Below, in pieces: positions 55,928-64,000 of a DNA stretch of 64,000 nucleotides (position 1 is the first letter of the stretch; each line of letters begins with the position of its first letter). The stretch comes from Salvia splendens (lineage: Eukaryota > Streptophyta > Magnoliopsida > Lamiales > Lamiaceae), in assembly GCF_004379255.2 (NCBI RefSeq), contig NC_056052.1, forward strand, positions 7,564,001-7,628,000, in the 5' to 3' direction. The notes under the pieces are model-generated. The model saw nothing but the letters and a program-made list of their open reading frames with translations. It was not told the origin of the DNA and searched no databases. The translations under genes and the position numbers were made by a program.

Positions 55928-57419
55928 TGATAAGTCGTATTCTAGGCCTTGGTTACTGGTCAGTATGATGTGCAAAATTGATTATATCTGCAAAACAGTT
56001 GCTCAAAGTGTGCAGGTTAAGTGTTCTAGCCAGTAGGGAAGTTTCGGAATGTTCAGGTGAAAAAGGGCACCAGCATGATCTTATACTGATCAGTATTCGT
56101 GCTGAAACGGCTTGAGATGGAGAAGACGGATAGCTGGGACGGATTACCCACAATTGAGGGCAAAGAAGTCAACTTGCAATGAGGATTTACCCTAAAATCA
56201 AGGGTAAGCCTCCCTATAAAAGGAAGCCAAGAAGGAGAGAGAAAACATACTCGGAGACACATTCACTCATTCACCACCATCTTTAGGTAGAGAGTTCTCT
56301 CGGTAATACCAGTCTTTCAGCCGTGTCCCGCTTCTTGCCTCGCCGCAGCCATGATCACCTGACGCCCAGATGTTCCCGGAGTACCAGTCATCCTTATTTC
56401 AGCCAGCAAGATCATAGTTTAGGAGTTCCATCGCCCGGAGTGGCAAAACACTTTTATTTCGCTTTCGTAGTTAAATTGCTTGTTTTTCCTTACGTTGGAT
56501 CTTAGTTGCTTTTGGATATTTTCTGCTTTTGAAGTACTTGTTGAAGATCTGAACGTGTTTATGCTATGAAGTTGTTTTCTGTTCAGTTTACTTCGCCGAT
56601 CTCTTTTCCTTCTGCCTAGTTAGCTTAGATCTAGAGTTTCTGGTCGTTTTGAGTATCGAATCGTGTGTTTCCAGTTAGTAGTTTATTTCTTCGAGTTAGC
56701 ATAATCTGTTTACTTTTATTTCATAGAGGTTTGTTTCATGCAAGGTGCAGTCATGTGTTTCTTGTCTTCTTCTATGCTGATCAGTAGGCGGGATTTCAGT
56801 TTCGATGTTTGATTTTCGATTTGGAATTTTTGATTGTAGATTTGTTCGTGAGTTATTAATCTGTGTTTTTATGGTGCTGAATCTGGTTTGTTTTTCTGAT
56901 TTTAGTTTGTGTTTGTTGAAGAAGATGATGTCCATATCCAAGTTTGGGACCACTTTTGCTTTTTAGATGCCTTTTGCTTTTTGTCCTTCACCTTTAGTAC
57001 ACCCTGCAGATCTGTCAGCCTAGTCACCACAACTACCACTTATTCTCTACTTTTCTGTTTAGCCTTTTATAGAAACCTAGTACTTTCCGCATATTTTCTG
57101 TTACACCGCATCCACCATAATTCCACGTACACCACTACATGTCGACCACCATTCACCCTTCCTAGTCAGTAGGACACCATCTTAATTTCCCATCTAGGTG
57201 GAGACTCAACCCAAGCGTGGTAGCTAACCAAACCATCCAGAATATCACCACAATAGTTTTAACGCACCATCTCTGTGGGATTCGACCCCTACCTTCACTA
57301 TACTACCCAGTAGAAGAGGGTTGAGGAATCTTTGAAACCAGGGTCTAGGCTTAGTTAGGATCTCTATCCTGACCAATAGGATATATCCTTGCTTGAACGA
57401 CACCTACGCACCCTGCTGC
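55928..57419 (+). repeat. 3' LTR of Gypsy element 3
   Basis: It begins TGATAAGTCG and probably ends CTGCTGCA at 57419. TATAAAAGG lies at about 56215-56223. The block CTGTGGGATTCGACCCC (about 57271-57287) matches the other LTR families. The right edge is inferred from the CA end and from homology with the LTR end of element 1, not from a second copy. Confidence 0.65.
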
Positions 57420-57420
57420 A

Positions 57421-57640
57421 TCTTTCATCCCACATCGAAAGTGGAACATAAAACATTCAAGAATGTCTCTATAAAAGAGAAACAACCAAGAATGAGTTTG
57501 TCCCAAATCGAAAGTGGAACATAAAACATTCAAGGATGTCTCTATAAAAGAGAAACGACCAAGAATGAATTTGTCCCACATCGAAAGTGGAACATAAAAA
57601 CATTCACGGATGTCTCTATAAAAGAGAAACAATCAAGAAT
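57421..57640 (+). repeat. three 73-base direct repeats with snRNA-promoter-like boxes
   Basis: Each unit has a box at 57427-57437 (ATCCCACATCG), 57500-57510 (one mismatch) or 57573-57583, and TATAAAAG 32-33 bases further on (57470, 57543, 57617). ATCCCACATCG matches the plant snRNA upstream sequence element RTCCCACATCG exactly, and the spacing is near the Pol II snRNA type. No U-snRNA sequence follows. The motif also occurs at the start of many small plant LTRs, so a TRIM remnant is the main alternative. Confidence 0.6.
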
Positions 57641-57659
57641 GAGTTTCATAAAAAAAACA

Positions 57660-57853
57660 TTAAATTAAAAAAAAAATTCCGCTCGCCGATCGGGAGGCTG
57701 CAATAGGGCGAGCCGATCGGCGAGCCGGGAATCGGCGTGCGCTCGCCGAAATTCTCGCCGATTTGGCGCTCGCCGGCTGCAATAGTTCGGCGAGCGGACC
57801 GGCGAGCGCCAAAAATCGGCGAGCCGGTGCGCTCGCCTCTATTGCGGATGCTC
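57660..57853. mobile_element. GC-rich right end of a Harbinger-type element
   Basis: The stretch ends CTATTGCGGATGCTC followed by TTA (57854-57856). Its reverse complement GAGCATCCGCAATAG matches the left end at 48613 (GAGCATCCACAATAA). About 190 bases hold roughly ten copies of GGCGAGC or GCTCGCC, many in palindromic arrangement. It may be the partner of 48613, but the subterminal words differ, so two elements remain possible. Confidence 0.5.
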
Positions 57854-57894
57854 TTAGAGATTTTTGTAGGGCTCAAATTTTCTCATTTTAATAA

Positions 57895-58283
57895 AGGATA
57901 TTGACACCTAATATCATGAAACTTTCAAAACGTTAGATTTTTCCCACGAACTTTGAAATTGACAGATAATATCATGAACTTTTTACCGAGTTTGTTATTT
58001 CTCACCAATAAAAAAACTCCGGCAAATAATATCATGATACAGATTTTTTTCATAATTATCTCGGCAACAACTTCGAGAGTTTCAAGATTTTGAATATTTG
58101 AGAATAGTTTTTCTTGAAGCACACCCTCCAAATTTATTCTTCAATCCATTAATACAGTCGAAATTTTTCACTGGTGGAAAATAACAAACTCAGGGTAAAA
58201 TTCGTGATATTATTTGCCAATTTTAAAGTTAGTGGGAAAAACCCAACTTTTTGTAAGTTCCATGATATTAGGCACAATATCCC
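57895..58283. mobile_element. MULE-type MITE with long inverted ends and 9-base duplication
   Basis: TTTTAATAA flanks both sides (57886-57894 and 58284-58292). The element begins AGGATATTG and ends CAATATCCC. About 115 bases at each end are inverted copies (e.g. CCTAATATCATG, TTTTTCCCAC, GAGTTTGTTATTT). Long terminal repeats with a 9-base duplication are diagnostic of Mutator-like elements. No transposase inside. Confidence 0.85.
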
Positions 58284-58490
58284 TTTTAATAATGTTAATT
58301 TTTTGTAAGTTCCTATTCATTCAACTTCTCAATTCTACCGGGTTCACTTCCAAAAACCTCCAACAACACATTCTCAATTCAAAACCCTAGCCCAATCCAG
58401 CTGCTCACCATAGTTCCGGCGACAACAAAGTCCAGCAATTTCATCAACAGAGCGTGAACAGCTTCCATCAACCGACCACCAATTCGATAA

Positions 58491-59515
58491 ATGTCTAAAA
58501 GATGAGAAATTTCGAACACCATAGAGCCTGACGTCGAAGAATCTTCGCGAATTGGTAATTTCCTACTTGTCCAGGTTCTTGTTTCGTGAATTTCTGTTTG
58601 CTGATTCAATTGCTCAATCTGTGTAATTGCATTTTTTTGTGTATTTAGATGTTCTTGGTTATGTCGATTTGGTATGGTGTATTTTCTTAGCGTTGTATCC
58701 CTTTTGCTTATTGCGACTGATTTGTTGCTTAATTCTTTTTTTGTTTGCTTAATTTCGTGGTAAATATGCTTATTGTTGGGTGATATTTATGTGTTGAAAA
58801 GTTTTGCTTAATCTATTAGAAATGTTGCCTTTTTTTGTACAAAATAATTACTTACTTTGTGCTTAACTATGCTTAAATATGGTTAATTCTTTTTTTTGTT
58901 TGCTTAATTTCATGTTTAATGTGCTTATTATTGTGTGGTATTTGTGTGTTCGAAATCTTGCTTTTTTGTATAAATGATTGCCTATGTGCGCTGAACTGTG
59001 CTTTTGGATACAATGAGTAGCTTCTTGCTCACTCTGTACCGTGTTTAATTTGTTGGACATTTTGCTTATTCTGTTCGAGTACATGCTTAATTTCTTGTTA
59101 AATATGCTTATTGTTTGATATTTTGTATATTGAAAAGTTTTGATTGTGCAATTCGAAATGTTGTTTTTTTTTTACAAAAGATTGCTTAATTCGTGCTTAT
59201 CTATGCTTAATTTGGCTACAATAATTTTTGCTTAAGCTATTCGAAATGTTGCTTACTTATTGAGATACTTTGCTTACTTTAAAAAATTGTTTACTATCAT
59301 GGTCTGAATCGAGTTTTTTGTACACCTTTAGTTCACAAGCGACGGAAAGGAAAGAATCCAGCTGATGAGGTAACTGATCGCGACGCTGAACAGTTTCAGC
59401 ATATTGAGAAGGAAATAAAATCACTCCATTTCAGGAGTTCTCCTGAACATTTTAGTAGTTCGATTGCTAGACTTAATTCGAAGCAGAGGAATGCAGTCCA
59501 GGAGATGGGATTTTG
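58491..59515 (+). pseudogene. broken two-exon transposon-type gene fragment
   Basis: Exon 1 (58491-58554) starts ATGTCTAAAAGA and has an in-frame TGA as its fifth codon. Exon 2 (59332-59515) joins in phase across a GT-AG intron and reads HKRRKGKNPADEVTDRDAEQ onward, then SSIARLNSKQRNAVQEMGF and TGA. The last motif resembles the start of proteins encoded by Ulp1-protease-carrying plant Mutator elements, from memory. The rest of the gene is absent. The two premature stops make it non-functional as read. Confidence 0.4.
58555..59331 (+). other. intron-like stretch built of TGCTTA words
   Basis: This 777-base GT...AG interval contains some twenty copies of TGCTTA or close variants at irregular distances (for example near 58739, 58867, 58903, 59080 and 59193-59217). 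A smaller cluster occurs at 60460-60605. No coding frame. Confidence 0.5.
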
Positions 59516-59585
59516 ATTTCAATTTTAGGATGCAATGCGAATGATTAGACTATGATGCATTTGACGACCGGTTATTATGCAAATA

Positions 59586-59591
<6 letters not shown>

Positions 59592-59653
<62 letters not shown>

Positions 59654-60054
59654 ATTGTGATCAAGATAGAACCATTCTTAAACGTAGAACCATTCTTAAA
59701 CGTAGAACAAATGCCAAACGGAGGTCGTTAGATCTTTTAATCCAATGGTGTTGATTTGCACAGCAACTTCCCATTACAACAAAAACTATTATTAATGGGT
59801 GAATGCAGAGAAGTGAAAAAATAAAGCATGCATGGACTCTTCTTCGTTTCATTCATTCTTCCATCAACATGTGAGTTTTTTCACATGTTGAGTCCGGAAT
59901 GTCGTGAAAACATAGTCTAATATGTATGATTTTTAATCTTGACCGTCATTTTTTCCTCATCCAATGAATAAAATATGTAGAGTTCTAGGTTCTACACTTA
60001 AGAATGGTTCTATCTTTAACGCAACCCTATATAGATATATATATATATATATAT
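59592..60054. mobile_element. MITE embedded in a TA microsatellite
   Basis: A TA repeat (59592-59651) runs into ATAGGATTGTGATCAAGATA, and CAACCCTAT (to about 60030) runs into a second TA-like repeat (60031-60054). The ends are inverted copies: GATAGAACCATTCTTAA is shared. Just inside the left end the 18-base phrase AACCATTCTTAAACGTAG is duplicated in tandem. This resembles plant Micron-type elements that sit within TA arrays. Confidence 0.6.
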
Positions 60055-60978
60055 GTTATTCAAAACTCTTACAAATCCTTTTGCGTTCAATGCAATAATA
60101 TTTAGACGCAATTATTTATAAAATAGAGAGTCAATTTAACATTTAGTGCACTTCAATGTTTTGTACATTTAGCGCATATTCCACACACGTATAATGTAAA
60201 CAACAAAGTTTCATTTCAACGTATCACTACTTTCGAGTTGCCTAAATCCGATGCGAATAGAATAGTAAACGATGAAACTAGAAGAGTATATATAATGCAA
60301 AATAGAATAGAAAACTACAACTTCTTTTTCTGTAAAATGCAATTGTTGCAATTGTTAACGTATACAATGCAAAATCAGACATCGATACTTACTTCACATA
60401 ACATGCACTTTATTGACATTTGAAATAATGCAGTATTAAGCACGGGAAGATGCATAATAATCTAAAGTTTGCTTCTTTTGTCGTGAAACTGCAACTTCTT
60501 TTGACGTAAATGTTTACTTATTTTGTTCGAAAGTATGCTTAATTTGTGCTAAACTTTACTAATTCTGTGCAAGCATTTGCTTTATTTGTGCGAAACTTTG
60601 CTTAGTAAAAAACTCGAGATTCCATTGACGAGAATTGAAGCATAATATAAAACACACAAACTAGTGAATTGTCTGATTCCATTAACTCGTTTCTTTGGAG
60701 TGAAATCAAGATTTACGACTTGTATTTCAACATGTTAAACCAAGAACAAGGGTTATGTGCATACGCGTGAAAACTTCTCAAATAATCTGTGTAAATGAGT
60801 TTTTTGTAGAAGAATGTAATGAAAGATTGGAAAAACTGTATGTCGATAATGGAAGATTGAATCAATCTTCTTCAACTTTGAAAAATAATGAAATCTGTGG
60901 AAAGTATGATTAACTCAACTGTAAAAAAGAAAATATTGTAACTTACCATGTGGGAATGACAGCAGTTTAGGGAATTAG
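60055..60978. other. AT-rich intergenic DNA
   Basis: No gene, RNA or element end recognised apart from the TGCTTA-word cluster at about 60460-60605. The short frames are chance. Confidence 0.4.
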
Positions 60979-63900
60979 TGTTGGAATCTTGATTTTGGAG
61001 ACATTATAGTATATCTTAGGGAATATTGTATAGATGTCCAGTCAATGAAGTTTGACCAATAATAAATATGACAAGACATTTAATTTTGGAGAATTAAATG
61101 ATATAGCGTCGATCTACGTTCCGCGTAGATGACTGTAGTATATTCACTTTCTCAAATCCGATTCCCGGTGAGTGAGAAATAGTGGAATAAAGTTGGTCAC
61201 ATTGTAGCTTTTGATAAAGCTATGAGTTGAAAGTGTAGGGAATAATTAACTAGTGTTAATTATCCCACAGGAGATGAGACACATCTTTAAATGTGTATTT
61301 ATTAAGTGACTTATTACACTTAGTAATTATCGTGGACTACGATGGGTGAAAGAGCCCCCACACGCGCAAACATGCGCGCCGAGCCATGCCCGAGCCCGTG
61401 CCCACGCCCGTGCCCTTACCCTTGGTCTTGGTCTTGGTCTTGGATCTTTGGGTGGTCTTTGGGCTTGTCCCTGGACCCAGACTTAATGTTTTGGACCACC
61501 TCAGTTTTGGGCAGCAGCCTGATCAACTCGACATGCTGCGCCTTGATCAGCAGCCTGATCAACTCGGTCTGCTGCGCCTTGAGCGATGGCTTGATCAGTG
61601 TCTTGATCAAGTCACGAAGTCCACATGTGACGGTTGAACTAGGGCGTGTACAACGTCTAGATTCAACGTCGACCACTCCAGCTTTCAAACTCGTATCGGC
61701 CGGCAGTTACAGGCCCGCCATGATGACAGCCATCAAGGCTGAGTTGACCCCCGCAGTGGACCAAACCTATAAATAGGCTAGTCATTCCTTGCATTAGAAC
61801 GAACAGAATAACATTCACATACTCACAAGCATCATACTCTCTCTGCATTGTCTTTCTTCCCGAAAGCTCTGACATCTCCTCCATCCAGTTCGTCGGAGCT
61901 CTGTTGATTGCGGTGCTGCTTCGCCAGAGATGTAGTCGTTTTATCTTTGGGGACGACGCGCCAAACCGAGAGCACTACCGGGGCGTATCTCGTCTTGCGG
62001 AAAGAGGACTCCTCGACTCGGCTAAGTTTTATTTTCAGTTTACAGTTTTGATTTCATTGTAATTTTCAGTTTTAGTTCTTCCTTCTTGGGTTGTATTACG
62101 CCCGGTATTGTTTATCTCTTGTAATTCCAGTCACTCCAAGACCAACAATCGCAAGACGAGATATACTTGTCGTTGAAGGATTCAGACCCTAACTGAACTT
62201 AAAACTGTCGAAACCTAATCCTTAGCTTGGAGATGTCGACCGACGCCAATACTTCCGCTGCTACTACTCCAGCCATCGCCGCCTCAACTGTTCCGGCCAC
62301 CGCTGCCATCACTGCACCGGTCAACACATCGTCGATTCGGACGATGATGCCCACTCCCGGGCGCTATCCATCTTCATCAACAACCCCTTGGGAGTTTGTT
62401 AACCCCCTTGGGCACACTGATGGATCCACCTCGAGTGGATCGGTTGGTTCCACTTTTAGTGGTTCCTTCTGATCCTTTAATGGATCGAGTGTTGTGGCCT
62501 TCGGGTCTCACGCGGGTGCTAGTTCCTTCGGGGCTGGTACGACCATGGCGGGCTCTAGTCCCAACATGAATGGTGGGGGCTCTATGCCCAACCACGTTGT
62601 TGGCTCCTTCGGAGTGAACTTGAATGGTTCATATCATGGACCAAGCTCGGTGTCTTTGATGCCGAGAATGATGCCGCCCGCCGAGAAGCCCTCCAAGTTT
62701 GGAGGATCTGACTTCAAGAGGTGGCAACAGAAAAGCTTTTCTACTTGACAACATTGGGGGTCGTGCACTTCCTCAAGGAAGACGAGCCACCCAGGCCAAG
62801 CGATCAAGAGACAAGACTGGAGGTCTTCTCCGACTACGACGCATGGCATAAAGGGGATTATCTATGTAAAAACTTTATTTTAAGTGCACTAGATGGTAGC
62901 CTCTACAATGTATACTGTAATGTAACCACATCTAAACAAATGTGGGAGAACTTACAGAAGAAGTACCGTAGCAATGATGCCAGAACTAAGAAATTTGTAA
63001 TAGCTAAGTACTTAAACTACAAAATGGTCGATTCAAGACCAGTGATAGACCAAGTACAAGAGTTTCAAATTATCATCCACGAACTCGCCGCCGAGGGGAT
63101 GAACTTGCCGGAAGCTTTTACTTCTGGCACGATAATTGAGAAGCTTCCACCTAGTTGGAAGGACTTCAAGAGCTACCTTAAGCACAAGCAAAAGGAGATG
63201 ACCCTTGAAGAAATGATCGTGAAATTGCGCATTGAATCTGGCGTGCGCAAAAATGACCAAAAGGCTAGAGGCCATGGCCCCTTTGAAGCCAAGGACAACT
63301 TGTTGGAGCGAGGTGGTCCCTCCAACAAACGACCTCGCCCAAATCGTCCAATGTCATAGGACAAAGGCAAGGCAAAGCAGCCTGTGAAAGGCGACTGCTA
63401 CAAATGTGGCAAACCTGGTCACTTCGCCAAGGATTGCCAAAGCAAAGGCAAGAAGTGTGTTTCCCACGTCGTCGAAAAGGAGTTCAAAGACTGGGACGAG
63501 AATGACCTCATCTCTGTGGTCACCGAAGAAGCCAACTTGATTGAAAACAAGGGAGGCTGGTACATCGACACTGGAGCAACTGCTCATGTTTGTGCCGATA
63601 GGAGTAAGTTTTCAACTTACAATCCTGTTGATGGGCGGAAGATCAACATGGGGAATCAAGCATCATCCGAAGTCAAAGGAACTGGAGATGTGATCCTCAA
63701 AATGACGTCTAACGTCTCTGTCATGCTGAAGGATGTGCTGCATGTGCCCGACAACCGAAAGAACCTAGTCTCTAGATCTATACTAATTAATAAGGGTTTT
63801 AAACTGGTATTTGAATCCGATAGGTTTGTTTTGTATAAGTTTGGAAAATCCCTCGGAAAAGGTTATGTAACCGATGGGCTCTTCAAGCTTAGTGTGGCTA

Positions 63901-64000
63901 CGCGCCATGGTCCCAAGCCTTTCGCTATCAATAACAATGCATCTACTTCCCCTTACTTGATTGAGTATTCAAACTTGTGGCATTGTAGATTGGGACATGT
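60979..64000 (+). mobile_element. 5' part of a decayed Copia retrotransposon
   Basis: The LTR begins TGTTGGAATC at 60979. TATAAATA lies at 61769-61776. Inside the LTR, a 36-base unit (CAGCAGCCTGATCAACTCG...) is duplicated at about 61513-61584. The LTR end was not located but must lie before the gag start at 62233. I found no standard tRNA-Met primer site. Gag, zinc knuckle, protease and the pre-integrase region follow, and the element runs off the right edge. Confidence 0.8.
62233..64000 (+). pseudogene. Copia gag-protease region, broken, partial
   Basis: ATG at 62233 opens a Thr/Ala/Pro/Gly/Ser-rich N-terminus. The order is: TGA at 62470-62472; a one-base frame change at about 62735; the gag core (DYDAWHKGDYLCKNFILSAL, QMWENLQKKYRSNDARTKKF); TAG at 63357-63359; zinc knuckle CYKCGKPGHFAKDC (about 63393-63434); protease motif IDTGATAHVC (about 63565-63594); and the pre-integrase motif LWHCRLGH (about 63976-63999). 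Gag packages element RNA and the protease cuts the polyprotein. The region from 63360 to the window edge is open, so decay is concentrated in gag. Reverse transcriptase and integrase would lie outside the window. Confidence 0.85.

Larger units (their letters stand above)
48943..57419 (+). mobile_element. Gypsy element 3: 5'-truncated Athila-type fragment
   Basis: This copy has no 5' LTR, gag or pol. It begins inside the third ORF, repeats that ORF in tandem (1,637-base period), then continues through the ORF's C-terminal half, type A and B hairpins, GAGGACAAGCATG next to the LTR, and one LTR (55928-57419). It belongs to a different family from elements 1 and 2: the layout is the same but the sequence is mostly diverged. 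It appears to be inserted in, or to have replaced the middle of, a Harbinger element. Confidence 0.75.

Noticed and set aside
57421..57640. Three functional U-snRNA genes
   Set aside because: The promoter-like boxes are good, but no U1-U6 sequence follows. It is kept as a repeat and a finding only.
61342..61776. 144-codon frame within the Copia LTR
   Set aside because: It is low-complexity Pro/Ser-rich sequence over a GC-rich LTR segment with short repeats. It ends at the LTR TATA box.

Overview
This is nuclear DNA of a flowering plant, most likely a eudicot (an asterid such as the Lamiales is possible, but that is a guess). Evidence for a plant: GT-AG introns of plant size, a conserved plant C-terminal motif in the one clear gene, tRNA-Asp-primed Athila-type Gypsy retrotransposons, Stowaway, Harbinger and mariner DNA transposons, and a plant-style polycistronic snoRNA cluster with a telo-box promoter. 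Transposons and their remains make up most of the window.

Layout. 1-389: tRNA-derived SINE with a duplicated body. 1825-3177: three-exon gene for a 294-residue protein of unknown function. 4489-6353: PIF/Harbinger element with TTA target-site duplications carrying only the Myb-like ORF. 6621-7216: small MITEs. 7392-21003: Gypsy element 1 (plus strand, decayed), inserted in a GRF-zinc-finger gene remnant, target duplication GGGTC. 21553-39410: mariner-like element M1, itself interrupted by Gypsy element 2 (22040-35937, minus strand, young, gag-pol open over 2,013 codons, target duplication CCCGG) and by a Stowaway MITE. 39773-44773: mariner-like element M2, interrupted by a solo LTR of a related Gypsy family. 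44774-47720: AT-rich intergenic DNA with MITEs. 47722-48563: minus-strand snoRNA cluster with its promoter. 48613-57853: Harbinger-type ends surrounding a truncated third Gypsy element, whose third ORF is tandemly repeated with a 1,637-base period. 57421-57640: three direct repeats with snRNA-promoter-like boxes. 57895-58283: MULE-type MITE. 58491-59515: broken two-exon transposon gene. 59592-60054: MITE embedded in a TA microsatellite. 60979-64000: 5' part of a decayed Copia element running off the window.

How the parts fit. The three Gypsy elements share one plan: LTR beginning TGATAAG, tRNA-Asp primer site (elements 1 and 2), gag-pol, a CT-rich leader, a third ORF with a plant-transposon domain and coiled coils, then a non-coding 3' region with two recurring hairpin types, a degenerate polypurine-tract position and the LTR. 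The hairpins keep their pairing while their sequence changes between elements. This is the strongest candidate here for an undescribed functional structure. The other non-routine discoveries are the snoRNA cluster, whose guide sequences match 25S and 18S rRNA, and an exact 29-base copy of the host gene's exon 2 left about 37 kb away at a transposon junction.
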